A stretch of 34,948 bases of DNA from Acidobacteriota bacterium (GCA_013290025.1 JABCYV010000021.1:1-34948); one strand, 5' to 3'. Counted from the stretch's first letter, positions 15,174 through 22,823 are shown. Translations and numbers: made by a program. The notes: a model not told the origin generated them from the sequence alone.

Positions 15174-15923
15174 ATGGGCAAGCTGGAAGGAAAAATTGCA
15201 CTCATTACTGGCGCCAATGGCGGCATCGGCCTCGCAACCGCGAAGCGTTTTGTCAACGAAGGTGCGTACGTCTTCATAACCGGGCGTCGTGAGACGGAGT
15301 TGGCTGCGGCGGTAAAGGAGATCGGAAGAAATGTGACCGGCGTGCAGGGAGACGTGGCGAATCTTGGCGATCTTGATCGTCTCTTCGCACAAATCAAGCG
15401 GGAAAAAGGAAAACTCGATATCGTGTTCGCTAACGCCGGGGTCGCGAGGTTTGCCGCCCTCGGCACGATCACAGAGGAGCTCTATGACTGGACCTTCGAC
15501 ATCAATGTGAAAGGCCTGCTTTTCACTGTGCAGAAAGCGCTTCCCCTTCTGCCGGACGGCGCCGCGATCATCCTGAATTCATCCATCGTCGCCAGCAAAG
15601 GTTTGCCAATCAATAGTGTTTATAGCGCTACCAAAGCTGCCATTCGTTCGTTTGCGCGGACATGGACAACGGACTTAAAGGACCGCCGCATTCGGGTGAA
15701 CGCGGTCAGCCCAGGTTCCATCGACACCCCGGGATTGAGCGGCCTGCTGGCCTCCGCAGAAGGCGGCGAGCAACGCAAAAAAATGATTTCCAGCGTCACT
15801 CCGCTCGGCAGGTTCGGCACGCCCGATGAGATCGCCAAGGCCGTGGTGTTTCTTGCCTCCGATGACGCGAGCTACGTCACAGGAATTGAACTGTTTGTAG
15901 ATGGCGGCTTCGCGCAAGTGTAG
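15174..15923 (+). CDS. Short-chain dehydrogenase/reductase (classical SDR)
   Basis: A 249-aa NAD(P)-dependent oxidoreductase with every classical SDR motif: cofactor loop TGANGGIG (12-19), NAG (87-89), and the catalytic tetrad Asn111, Ser137, Tyr150 and Lys154 (YSATK). GRRETEL after strand 2 (Arg38-Arg39) favours NADPH over NADH. The C-terminal [16 protein letters not shown] is the usual tetramer-interface segment. AAGGAG precedes the ATG at 15174. The substrate cannot be inferred. A GC hairpin starts right after the stop codon and could end this transcript. Confidence 0.93.
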   Translation: MGKLEGKIALITGANGGIGLATAKRFVNEGAYVFITGRRETELAAAVKEIGRNVTGVQGDVANLGDLDRLFAQIKREKGKLDIVFANAGVARFAALGTITEELYDWTFDINVKGLLFTVQKALPLLPDGAAIILNSSIVASKGLPINSVYSATKAAIRSFARTWTTDLKDRRIRVNAVSPGSIDTPGLSGLLASAEGGEQRKKMISSVTPLGRFGTPDEIAKAVVFLASDDASYVTGIELFVDGGFAQV

Positions 15924-15941
15924 CCCCGCTAAACAGCGGGG
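15924..15941 (+). terminator. GC-rich hairpin after the SDR gene
   Basis: CCCCGCT-AAAC-AGCGGGG is a perfect 7-bp stem with a 4-base loop that starts one base after the SDR stop codon. There is no T-run after it, so it is only a possible terminator or mRNA 3' stabiliser. Confidence 0.5.
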
Positions 15942-16232
15942 GTCGCAGCAAACAGGTGTTCGGGCGCCGCCGGAACCTTGTTCAGTCTTTTGCCCCCCGA
16001 GAATGCCAGCAGCAACTTCGTCAAAGTCGTGCAGCGGTTGCCGGTCCGGATTCGTTTCAACCCTGGAGAGGATCCGCAGCACCTGTTACGGCCCGGGATG
16101 TCAGTTGAGCCCACGGTTAGAGTGCGCTAAAGAGTTTCCAGGTTGCAATCTGAGGATTCGAGACTAGAGTCTTCAGCAATGATCGTAGGGAGCGATTGAG
16201 AGCACCAGACGTATGAAATGCGATAATGCTTT
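15942..16232. other. Gap without a recognised gene, upstream of the AraC gene
   Basis: Together with the hairpin at its left edge this is a 309-base stretch with no convincing gene. It contains one short inverted repeat, AGACT-AG-AGTCT at 16161-16172, about 60 bases before the AraC gene, which might be a regulator site. The short open frame 15901-16167 has no ribosome site and no recognisable protein features. Confidence 0.5.
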
Positions 16233-17114
16233 TTGTACGACTGGCGGGTCAAGAGTGTGGCGCTAAGAAACGATATTAAACGCGTGCCTGAATTTGACGT
16301 TCAATTTCTGCTGAAATCCTCGACGGTTACGATCCGGGACGTGTACTGCCGGGGAAGCTACCAGCAGCAGAGTGCGGAAGAGTTCGCGACCGTAACGGAA
16401 GTCGTGTTTCCGTACCGCGGCGTTTATGTGCGCCATCTTGGACATGACCAGGCCGTAGCTGAGGCGAACCAGGTGTTGTTTTTCAATGCCACCGAAGACT
16501 ACCAGGTTAGCCATCCCGTGCCGGGTGGCGATGCTAGTCTGTCGCTGGCCATCAGTGAACCGCTCCTGCGTGAACTGGCGCCACCCACTTTTCTGCGCGA
16601 CGGCGCGACGCTCGCATTTCAGCGGCAGCGTCTCCGGATTGACGCGCGAGCTCAAGCGCTCGTGGCGCTGCTACGACACGGCCTGCGCCAGAACATCGCG
16701 GAACCTCTGGAAGCAGAGAGCCTGGCCTTGACCCTAGTGCGGCGGGCGCTGGGGCTGCGCACCACGCACGCGGCCGGCGCAAGTGTCGGACGGCAGCGGC
16801 TGGTAGATCGCGTCAAGCTTGTGCTGACGAGTGATCTCGCGCGACGCTGGACGTTGGCCGAGATCGCCGCCGAGGTGCGCGGTTCCCCGGTTTATCTCAC
16901 GCAGGTCTTCCAACAAGTGGAAGGCCTGCCGTTGTATCGCTATCAGTTGCGACTACGGCTAGCGCGGGCGCTGGACCTTCTCGCGCAATATGACGACCTG
17001 ACTGCTCTGAGCTTAGACCTCGGCTTCTCTAGCCACAGCCATTTCAGCGCAGCTTTCCGCCAGGCTTACGGCCGCTCGCCTTCCGAGTTCCGGCGCTCGG
17101 CGCTGCATTGTTAG
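16233..17114 (+). CDS. AraC family transcriptional regulator
   Basis: A protein of about 293 aa with an N-terminal cupin-like ligand/dimerisation region (VVFPYRGVYVRHLGHDQAVAEANQVLFFNATEDYQVSHPVPGGD) and a C-terminal double helix-turn-helix: ARRWTLAEIAAEVRGSPVYLTQVFQQVEG and ALSLDLGFSSHSHFSAAFRQAYGRSPSEFRR. The second HTH carries the AraC signature GFSSHSHFS-AFR--YG-SPS. The start is uncertain: TTG at 16233 gives the longest form, but GTG at 16257 is equally possible and neither has a strong ribosome site. It is followed on the same strand by the Cys-rich miniprotein, hydrolase and PEP-mutase-family genes, its likely targets. Confidence 0.9.
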   Translation: MYDWRVKSVALRNDIKRVPEFDVQFLLKSSTVTIRDVYCRGSYQQQSAEEFATVTEVVFPYRGVYVRHLGHDQAVAEANQVLFFNATEDYQVSHPVPGGDASLSLAISEPLLRELAPPTFLRDGATLAFQRQRLRIDARAQALVALLRHGLRQNIAEPLEAESLALTLVRRALGLRTTHAAGASVGRQRLVDRVKLVLTSDLARRWTLAEIAAEVRGSPVYLTQVFQQVEGLPLYRYQLRLRLARALDLLAQYDDLTALSLDLGFSSHSHFSAAFRQAYGRSPSEFRRSALHC

Positions 17115-17214
17115 CGCCTGTTCAAGCAAATCGCTAAAGATTCTGACAGCGGGTCTCTCTTCCTGTGTGGCCTACTGTTGTCCACCCGGACTTCGGGTAT
17201 TGGAGAGCGATGCC

Positions 17215-17370
17215 ATGGTTGAGAAAACTTGTGCGGCTTGCGACTGCAAGCTCGATGCGAATTCCATCAAAGTCAAAATCGGCGGCAAGACGGTTGAGGT
17301 GTGTTGTGATGAGTGCGCGCAAAAGTTGAAGGAAGCGTACATTTACGCAGCGGCGTCGAGGAAGGGGTGA
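17215..17370 (+). CDS. Cys-rich miniprotein, TRASH/YHS-like zinc-binding
   Basis: A 51-aa protein with GGAGAG at 17202-17207 seven bases before the ATG. It contains CAACDC near the N-terminus and VCCDECAQKLKEAY in the second half, giving C-x2-C and C-x3-C pairs on either side of a short beta hairpin (IKVKIGGKTVEV). That layout resembles YHS/TRASH metal-binding domains, including the CxxxC plus aromatic end. It ends 3 bases before the hydrolase gene, so it is translationally linked with it. It may deliver or sense a metal, or stabilise a partner. The function is unproven. Confidence 0.75.
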   Translation: MVEKTCAACDCKLDANSIKVKIGGKTVEVCCDECAQKLKEAYIYAAASRKG

Positions 17371-17373
17371 GCC

Positions 17374-18252
17374 ATGGTTGGAAAGAAATCATCGCTCATC
17401 CCGCGTAGCGTGCAGACCGCATCCGGCCGTATCAGCTACATGGAACAGGGTACCGGACCGGTCGCGTTGTTCGTTCATGGCGTGCTGCTGAACGGGTATC
17501 TGTGGCGTTATCAGCTGGCGGAGTTGTCCGACATCCGGCGCTGTATCGCCGTGGACCTGCTTGCGCATGGCGACACCGAAATCGCGCCGGATCAGGACGT
17601 GTCCGTGACGGCCAATGCCAGGATGCTCAAGGAATTTATCGATGCCTTGAACATTGATCAAGTGGACCTCGTGGGCAACGACAGCGGTGGCGGTATCGCG
17701 CAGATTTTCGCCGCGTTGTACCCGGGGCGCGTCCGCAGCCTCACGCTCACCGACTGCGACACTCACGACAACTGGCCGCCCGAGGCATTCAAACCCTTCC
17801 TCGCGATGGCGGCCTCTGGCGGTTTACGTGGAACGTTGGATGCGATGTTGTCAGACAAAAGTGTCTATCGGTCAGCGCAAGCTCTGGGACCAGCTTATGA
17901 GCACCCCGAACAGCTGAGTGACGACAGCATCGAACAATATCTGAGTCAGCTGGTCAGGAGCGAGCAGCGTACGCGCGACCTGCAACGCTTCCTCGCAGCT
18001 TTCGACAACAAGCAAACAGTTGCCGTTGAAGCACAGTTGAAGATGTTAAAAGCGCCGACGCTCATCGTCTGGGGAACGGATGACATGTATTTCGACGTGA
18101 AATGGTCGCGCTGGCTAGCCGATACAATCCCGGGCACTCGGCGCCGCGTCGAGTTCAAGGGTGCCAGAATTTTCTTCCCCGAGGAACGTTGGGAGGAGTT
18201 CAACAAGGAACTACGCGCACACTGGCAGGCGGTCCAAGAGGAGGCGGCATGA
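17374..18252 (+). CDS. Alpha/beta hydrolase, haloalkane dehalogenase-like, lacking the catalytic His
   Basis: A 292-aa alpha/beta-hydrolase. The oxyanion HG motif is at 35-36 (LFVHGVLLNGYLWR). The nucleophile elbow is GNDSGGG with Asp103 at the nucleophile position, as in haloalkane dehalogenases and epoxide hydrolases; it is not a G-x-S-x-G serine elbow. The acid region is VWGTDDMYF (Asp236/237). Where the base His is expected (GxxHFPxEE in relatives) the sequence reads GARIFFPEERWEEF, with Ile266 in place of His. In known dehalogenases loss of this His leaves a trapped ester, so the enzyme may be altered or inactive. ATG follows the miniprotein stop by 3 bases; its TGA overlaps an ATG at 18249. 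Confidence 0.9.
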   Translation: MVGKKSSLIPRSVQTASGRISYMEQGTGPVALFVHGVLLNGYLWRYQLAELSDIRRCIAVDLLAHGDTEIAPDQDVSVTANARMLKEFIDALNIDQVDLVGNDSGGGIAQIFAALYPGRVRSLTLTDCDTHDNWPPEAFKPFLAMAASGGLRGTLDAMLSDKSVYRSAQALGPAYEHPEQLSDDSIEQYLSQLVRSEQRTRDLQRFLAAFDNKQTVAVEAQLKMLKAPTLIVWGTDDMYFDVKWSRWLADTIPGTRRRVEFKGARIFFPEERWEEFNKELRAHWQAVQEEAA

Positions 18253-18290
18253 TTGGAGTTCCAGACACGATAATTCATCATGAGGAGAGA

Positions 18291-19058
18291 ATGGCCGATC
18301 AGAGGGGCAAAGCCGAGCAATTCCGAGCGTTGCATATCTCCGGAAAACCGCTCGTCCTCTTTAACATCTGGGATGCAGGCAGCGCGAAGGCCGTCGCTGC
18401 GGGTGGTGCTAAAGCGATCGCGACCGGTAGCTGGTCGGTCGCCAATGCAAACGGCTTCGCCGATGGCGAGCGCATCCCACTCGCCTTCGCCATCGACAAT
18501 CTACGTCGGATCGTCGGGGCGACGGACTTACCCGTGACGATCGATCTGGAAAGCGGCTATGGCGACACGCCGGAAGTGGTCGGCGAGACTGTTGCTCTAG
18601 CGATTGATGCGGGAGCAGTGGGCTGCAACCTGGAAGACAGCTTTCCGGCGAATGGAAAACTCCGCGCGACAGTCGATCAAGCTGATCGCATCCGACGCGC
18701 TCGGCAGATGGCCGATGCAACCAACATCCGCTTCTTTATCAATGCTCGGACCGATGTCTTTTTCCAGCGACCACTCGAGCAGCATGACGATACTATGGTC
18801 GTTGAGGCGATCCAGAGAGCACGTGCATATTGGGAAGCCGGCGCGGATGGGCTGTTTGCTCCCGGTCTAGCTGATATCGGTCTGATCGCGCGCCTAGCTA
18901 AAGAGTCGCCCCTGCCGCTCAACATCATGGTCGGCGACGCCACTCCGCCCGTCCGCGTGCTAGCGGAGCATGGCGTCGCAAGGGTGAGCCATGGCCCTCG
19001 TCCTTACCTTGTGGCGATGAAGGCGCTAGAAGAAGCGGCACGCGCGGCGAGCGCATGA
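18291..19058 (+). CDS. Isocitrate lyase / PEP mutase superfamily enzyme
   Basis: A 255-aa TIM-barrel enzyme. The start ATG at 18291 has GAGGAGAG at 18282-18289 and gives the usual family length; another ATG at 18249 overlaps the hydrolase stop (ATGA) but lacks a ribosome site. Motifs: LVLFNIWDAGSAKAVAAGGAKAIATGSWS (substrate loop beginning), LPVTIDLESGYGDTPE with the metal-binding acidic residues, GCNLEDSFP, and FFINARTDVFF. The lyase KKCGH loop of isocitrate and methylisocitrate lyases is absent. It could cleave or rearrange a C-C or C-P bond of a small oxo-acid. It forms the last gene of the operon 17215-19058. Confidence 0.88.
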   Translation: MADQRGKAEQFRALHISGKPLVLFNIWDAGSAKAVAAGGAKAIATGSWSVANANGFADGERIPLAFAIDNLRRIVGATDLPVTIDLESGYGDTPEVVGETVALAIDAGAVGCNLEDSFPANGKLRATVDQADRIRRARQMADATNIRFFINARTDVFFQRPLEQHDDTMVVEAIQRARAYWEAGADGLFAPGLADIGLIARLAKESPLPLNIMVGDATPPVRVLAEHGVARVSHGPRPYLVAMKALEEAARAASA

Positions 19059-19152
19059 GGCGAACAGGCTAGGATTGTCACGTGTGCCTCCAACTCTACT
19101 CCTCGGATGTTCCTATTTTGACACCGGCTCCAGCGCGTTTTTGCTTGGATTT

Positions 19153-19168
19153 TGCTTTTCGAAAAGCA
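19153..19168. promoter_or_regulatory. Perfect 16-base palindrome TGCTTTTCGAAAAGCA
   Basis: This perfect palindrome sits between the PEP-mutase-family gene end (19058) and the PBP-like gene (19226). As RNA it can form a GCUUU/AAAGC hairpin with a 4-base loop, followed by TTTCTC, so it could be a weak terminator; as DNA it is a possible operator 57 bases before the next gene. The sequence cannot decide between them. Confidence 0.5.
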
Positions 19169-19225
19169 TTTCTCTGGTAGCCTGACGGTATCGGAACGTA
19201 TCGAAAATGAGTTGAGGGCGTGGGT

Positions 19226-19669
19226 ATGAAAAGCCATCGCGTGACCTACGTGTTCGCTTTCGTATTGCTGTCGCTGGCGCCTTGCTTCGCGCACCACATG
19301 GCCGTAGTGGTCGACAAGGACAACAGCCTGGGCGATATCACCTCCGCCCACCTGGCAAGGATTTTTCGATCCGAAGTGAAGAAGTGGCCGGATGGAAAAG
19401 ATGTGGTGCTGGTGCTGCATAAGGCCTCCCGCGGGGAGATGGTCACACTGGAGCGGCTAAATAAGATGTCCGAGAGCGAAGTGAAAGCATTCATTTCGGC
19501 GCACAAGAATTCCGTCATGATGGTCGATTCGGACGCCGATGTGGTAAAGCAAGTGGAGTCCACTCCGGGCGCGGTGGGGCTGGTGGAAGTGCATTCCGTG
19601 AGTGGCGGAGTTAATGTGGTGAGGGTCGATGGCAAACTGCCCATGGAAACCGGCTACTTGCCTCACTGA
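19226..19669 (+). CDS. Small exported phosphate-binding-protein-like domain
   Basis: A 147-aa protein: signal peptide (MKSHRVTYVFAFVLLSLAPCFA, cut near residue 24), then a PstS-like half domain, HHMAVVVDKDNSLGDITSAHLARIFRSEVKKWPDGKDVVLVLHKASRGEM. The VDKDNSLGDIT...L..IF......W..G motif is the typical opening of phosphate ABC-transporter substrate-binding proteins, and PGAVGLVEV matches its later GxIGY-like strand. The protein is about half the size of PstS and no permease or ATPase gene is near, so transport is not implied. ATG 19226 lies 6 bases past a GTG alternative at 19220. Its role is unknown; perhaps periplasmic anion sensing. Confidence 0.82.
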   Translation: MKSHRVTYVFAFVLLSLAPCFAHHMAVVVDKDNSLGDITSAHLARIFRSEVKKWPDGKDVVLVLHKASRGEMVTLERLNKMSESEVKAFISAHKNSVMMVDSDADVVKQVESTPGAVGLVEVHSVSGGVNVVRVDGKLPMETGYLPH

Positions 19670-19692
19670 TAATCGAGAAAGAACTATCCCGC

Positions 19693-20640
19693 CTAATGCT
19701 TCACTTTTTGTAGACCTCGAAAATAGCGCTCGGCCTTCTTCACATCCTTGCCAATTTGCTCGCGTAACGCGTCGATGGAGGGAAACTTGATTTCGTCGCG
19801 CAAGCGCTGCAAGAAGTGAATCTCCACTTCCGTCTCCGGCGTTAGTTCAAGGGGATGAAAGTTCAGCAGGTGCGACTCGACCGCGAATGAGTCTGTGCCA
19901 AAGGTGGGGCGGTTCCCAACGTTGGTTACGGAATCGAAACACTCCAGCCCGACACGGGTGCGCGAAATATAAACACCGTCCTTGGGCACGAGTTCCTCGT
20001 AGCGGCTGAGGTTAATGGTGGGAACGGTGTATTTGGACCCGTATCCGCGGCCGCGTCCGGGAGTGGAGAGAATGCTGAACGGCCGCCCCAGCAAATGCCG
20101 TGCCCGGCTCACCCGGCCGTCATTGAGCAGACTGCGGATGTGGCTGCTCGATACCGGCTCACCGCGCAGTCTCATCTCGGGATAGACCATTACTTCGAAT
20201 CCCAGGTTGCGCCCGAATTCCGTCAACATCTCGATGTTGCCGGCCGCCTTGTGGCCGAAGCGGAAGTTGTAACCTTCGTGCACTTCGCGGGCGTGTAGTT
20301 TCCTTTTCAGAATCCTTTCCGCAAATTGATGGGGCGTCATCATTGATAGGTCGCGACCGAAAGGAAGCAGCAAGACGCTATCCAGGCCGGTGGCTTCCAG
20401 GAGGCGGAGTTTTTCAGGAAGCGGCGTGATCAACTTCAATCCAGAATCGGGGCGCAGGATGCGCATGGGATGGGGTTCGAACGTGACTGCCATGGCTTTC
20501 ACATTCTGCTGTCGTGCCCGCCGCACGACCTCATCGAGCACATGGGTGTGGGCACGGTGCACTCCGTCAAAGTTGCCCACCGTGAGCAGGGTAGGTCCGA
20601 AGTTGGCGGGCACGTCTTCGAGTTTGTGGAAGATCTGCAT
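19693..20640 (-). CDS. ribF: Bifunctional riboflavin kinase / FAD synthetase RibF
   Basis: This is a 315-aa enzyme converting riboflavin to FMN and FMN to FAD. The N-terminal adenylyltransferase domain has the nucleotidyltransferase motif TVGNFDGVHRAH and the later VSSSHIRSLLNDG (SSTxIR-like). The C-terminal kinase domain has GRGRGYGSKYTVPTINL and VTNVGNRPTF; the usual PTAN Mg-ATP motif reads PTIN here. Length and domain order are normal. ATG at 20640 is the first codon of a clean frame. It is monocistronic, transcribed leftward and convergent with the PBP-like gene (24-base gap). Confidence 0.95.
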   Translation of the reverse strand: MQIFHKLEDVPANFGPTLLTVGNFDGVHRAHTHVLDEVVRRARQQNVKAMAVTFEPHPMRILRPDSGLKLITPLPEKLRLLEATGLDSVLLLPFGRDLSMMTPHQFAERILKRKLHAREVHEGYNFRFGHKAAGNIEMLTEFGRNLGFEVMVYPEMRLRGEPVSSSHIRSLLNDGRVSRARHLLGRPFSILSTPGRGRGYGSKYTVPTINLSRYEELVPKDGVYISRTRVGLECFDSVTNVGNRPTFGTDSFAVESHLLNFHPLELTPETEVEIHFLQRLRDEIKFPSIDALREQIGKDVKKAERYFRGLQKVKH

Positions 20641-20718
20641 GCGAAAATCTTCAACCGCACAGTTTGCAGAGATTTCGCGAAGAATGCAAAGGACTCGCTT
20701 TGGAAGTATGGCCTTTTC

Positions 20719-20747
20719 GCACGGCTAAAAGCTGTGCGCTTCCCCGG
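20719..20747 (+). repeat. REP element, variant
   Basis: The hairpin reads GCACGGCTAAAAGCTGTGC, followed by GCTTCCCCGG. It matches the core of the REP copies around the RAYT gene (GCACGGCT...AGCCGTGC, GCTTCCACGG) with a few changes in the stem and one in the tail. It sits in the gap upstream of ribF. Confidence 0.75.
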
Positions 20748-20872
20748 TCGTTTGGTTGGGGCGAACGCAAAGGTCTCTCGACTCCACGTGTCGATTCGCA
20801 AGCGAATCGTCATCCTTCGCTCGAGATGACAGGACTGGAAGGAGCACGGGTGGGAATCTTACGATGTTGGCG

Positions 20873-20901
20873 GCGCGGCTGGAAGCCGTGCCCTTCCACG
20901 G
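20873..20901 (+). repeat. REP element, CCTTCCACGG subtype
   Basis: GCGCGGCTGGAAGCCGTGC followed by CCTTCCACGG. It shares the GGA loop and CC tail start with the inverted copy at 25905-25934, and so defines a second REP subtype different from the GA-loop, GCTTCC copies. Confidence 0.8.
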
Positions 20902-20979
20902 TTGTTTCAAGCGTCGGACCGTCGTCCCTAGGCGGTGGGGTGTTGCCGCGTGCGGCGCGGGTAGGATTGGGAATCGGGC

Positions 20980-21348
20980 TTACGCCGCTCTTAGCAAATC
21001 CTTGACCTGATCGATCAACGCCTTCATGCTAGCCGCTTTGGAAACTACCGCACTGACCCCGAGAGCTAAGGCTTCCCGCTCCAATGTTTTGTTGTCGTGA
21101 AGCGTGAACAGGATGATGGGTACTGCGGGCAGCATCCGTTTGAGCACCGGGGCGGCTTCTAGCCCGTTCATCACCGGCATCGACAGATCCAGAACGATCA
21201 GATCGGGCTTCGATTCTCGTGCTTTATCGATTGCATCCCGCCCGTTTTGTGCTTCTCCCACTTCCCAATCTGAGCGCTCCTCGAAGGCCGTCCGCAACAT
21301 GTGCCGGATGACTGCGTTGTCATCGACAAGGAGAATGCAACGTGACAT
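20980..21348 (-). CDS. Single-domain response regulator (CheY-like receiver)
   Basis: A 122-aa phospho-receiver without output domain. Phosphorylation Asp54 (IVLDLSMPVMNG), acidic pocket Asp9-Asp10 (LLVDDN), Thr82 (ILFTLHD) and Lys104 (VVSKAAS) are all present, so it should be functional. The start ATG is at 21348; a TTG at 21366 would add six residues. No histidine kinase gene lies nearby, so the partner is encoded elsewhere. It could relay phosphate or act by protein contact. It is followed directly by a REP-containing gap before ribF and preceded by 120 bases before the metallo-hydrolase gene. Confidence 0.92.
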   Translation of the reverse strand: MSRCILLVDDNAVIRHMLRTAFEERSDWEVGEAQNGRDAIDKARESKPDLIVLDLSMPVMNGLEAAPVLKRMLPAVPIILFTLHDNKTLEREALALGVSAVVSKAASMKALIDQVKDLLRAA

Positions 21349-21468
21349 AGTCACGATCCGTGACAATGATACTCCCCAGGCTGGAGCGGGCTATCAGGTC
21401 AAGTGTGTATTTACCCAGCGCATGAACCCTTACGGGTTCCGATGAGGTGTAAGCAGTCTTGTTTTGAA

Positions 21469-22239
21469 TCAAATCTCGAAATCCAGCTTCATCCCGTCGT
21501 AGGAAAGCCGAACGTTCGGAGGCAAGGTTTCGTTGGTTGCCGCGTGCGGCAAATCGTGACAGATGTGAGTAAAGAAAGCTCGCTGCGGTTTCACCCGCTC
21601 TACTATGCGTAACGAATTGTCTATCGTGGAGTGGGTCGGATGCGGCTTGCGGCGCAGCGCATCCAGAAAAAGGATGTCCAGATCTTTTAATTGGGCGAAT
21701 GATTGCTCGGGAATCTCGCTAAAGTCGGTTAAGTAGGCCACCGAACCGAAACGATATCCGATGATGGGGGTGTCACCGTGAATCACTTGAACCGGTTCGA
21801 AGCAGGCCCCGAACAGTGCGACCTGACCATCGATGGGATGCAATTCGACCTGCGCCAGACCGCCGTACTTATACTCCGCATCGAAAATGTAGCTGAACAT
21901 CGTGCGTAGAAATGCAGCGGCTTCGGGCTGCGCATAAAGGGGAATCTTGTGCGGCCGGTGGAAGCTCAACGGGCGCAGATCGTCGAGCCCCAAAACATGG
22001 TCAGCGTGAGCGTGGGTGTAAAGCACTGCATCAATTTTGTGGATGCGTTCGCGGATGGCTTGTTCACGAAAATCCGGTGTGGTGTCAATCAGGACATTTT
22101 TGTCGTTGAATTCCACCAGTATGGACGGGCGGGTGCGACGATCGTGCGGATCAGAAGAATGGCATACCGCGCAATCGCAACCGATGGTAGGCACGCCCAT
22201 AGAGGTGCCGCTGCCCAGCACCGTGAGCGTGGCGTTCAT
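21469..22239 (-). CDS. PhnP-like metallo-beta-lactamase fold phosphodiesterase
   Basis: A 256-aa MBL-fold hydrolase. Active-site metal ligands: HAHADH (His76, His78, Asp80, His81), a further His in VQVIHGDTP, and Asp in YLTDFSEI. The N-terminal TIGCDCAVCHSSDP (Cys21, Cys23, Cys26) is the extra structural zinc site of PhnP-type phosphodiesterases, which open cyclic phosphate products; relatives also act on other phosphodiesters. No phn C-P lyase genes are near, so a phosphonate role is not supported. It is the last gene of the leftward operon ygfZ-DUF1844-this gene, 5 bases after DUF1844. Confidence 0.93.
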   Translation of the reverse strand: MNATLTVLGSGTSMGVPTIGCDCAVCHSSDPHDRRTRPSILVEFNDKNVLIDTTPDFREQAIRERIHKIDAVLYTHAHADHVLGLDDLRPLSFHRPHKIPLYAQPEAAAFLRTMFSYIFDAEYKYGGLAQVELHPIDGQVALFGACFEPVQVIHGDTPIIGYRFGSVAYLTDFSEIPEQSFAQLKDLDILFLDALRRKPHPTHSTIDNSLRIVERVKPQRAFFTHICHDLPHAATNETLPPNVRLSYDGMKLDFEI

Positions 22240-22244
22240 CGCGC

Positions 22245-22823
22245 CTAAGTCCCAGTGCCCTTGAGCGGCGCTTGCGGAGGACGCGCCAGGGCATTGGTGA
22301 CATCGACGTAGGCCATGCGTAGCTCATAGAGACAGTTTTGCAGGAAATTCTGTTCGGCCGCGGTGAGATTTCCCTTGGTTTTCTCGGAGATCAGGCTGAG
22401 CGTGTCGATGGTTTGGCGGGCGCCGATCAGGTCAACCCGAGGCTCGCCACCCTCCTCGCGCATCAAGCCGAGCTGCAGCATAGCGGTCATGTAGAGCGAA
22501 GCCATGAAGCGCTCAAAGGTCATCTCCAATTCTTTGGCAGAGTGCCCGCTGAGTTCGACACGAGTATCGAGATCCTTAGACGATTTGCGGTACGCGTCGG
22601 CTTGCTGTTGCTGCTCGGCGGCGGTAGGTGCGGGCGGAACGGCATCGGAGCTGGTATCAGATGTAGTAGTTGAAGCGGTAGCTGGTTTCGCCGCTGGGGC
22701 TGGCTGAGCCACCGGATGGGAGCTAGCCACCTGTTCCTCGGTGATGTCCTCGCGCAGTTCGCCATCGGGAGTGAACAGCCGGCGATCGGTTACAGTAAAA
22801 GTGTCCTGTTTCTTCTCAGGCAT
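22245..22823 (-). CDS. DUF1844 family protein
   Basis: A 192-aa soluble protein. The N-terminal half is charged and Pro/Ala/Thr-rich and looks disordered (MPEKKQDTFTVTDRR, then about 50 residues of low complexity). The C-terminal half is the helical DUF1844 region: MTFERFMASLYMTAMLQLG, VDLIGARQTIDTLSLISEKT and LTAAEQNFLQNCLYELRMAYV. Function is not established for the family, which is often found near genes for cofactor and lipid-related enzymes in Acidobacteriota and Deltaproteobacteria. It lies 9 bases after ygfZ and 5 bases before the PhnP-like gene in one operon. Confidence 0.9.
   Translation of the reverse strand: MPEKKQDTFTVTDRRLFTPDGELREDITEEQVASSHPVAQPAPAAKPATASTTTSDTSSDAVPPAPTAAEQQQQADAYRKSSKDLDTRVELSGHSAKELEMTFERFMASLYMTAMLQLGLMREEGGEPRVDLIGARQTIDTLSLISEKTKGNLTAAEQNFLQNCLYELRMAYVDVTNALARPPQAPLKGTGT

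Larger units (their letters stand above)
20641..20979. other. Gap without a gene, containing two REP elements
   Basis: This 339-base stretch between ribF and the receiver gene has no convincing coding frame. It contains REP copies at 20719-20747 and 20873-20901, and between them a stretch near 20806-20830 (CGCTCGAGATGACA) that resembles CGCTCAGGATGACA at 26617-26630. Open frames across it read REP sequence and have no ribosome sites. The promoter of ribF must lie at its left end. Confidence 0.6.

Noticed and set aside
17184-17198. Hairpin ACCCG-GACTT-CGGGT before the Cys-rich miniprotein gene
   Set aside because: Only a 5-bp stem, near the ribosome site; too weak to call a terminator or riboswitch.
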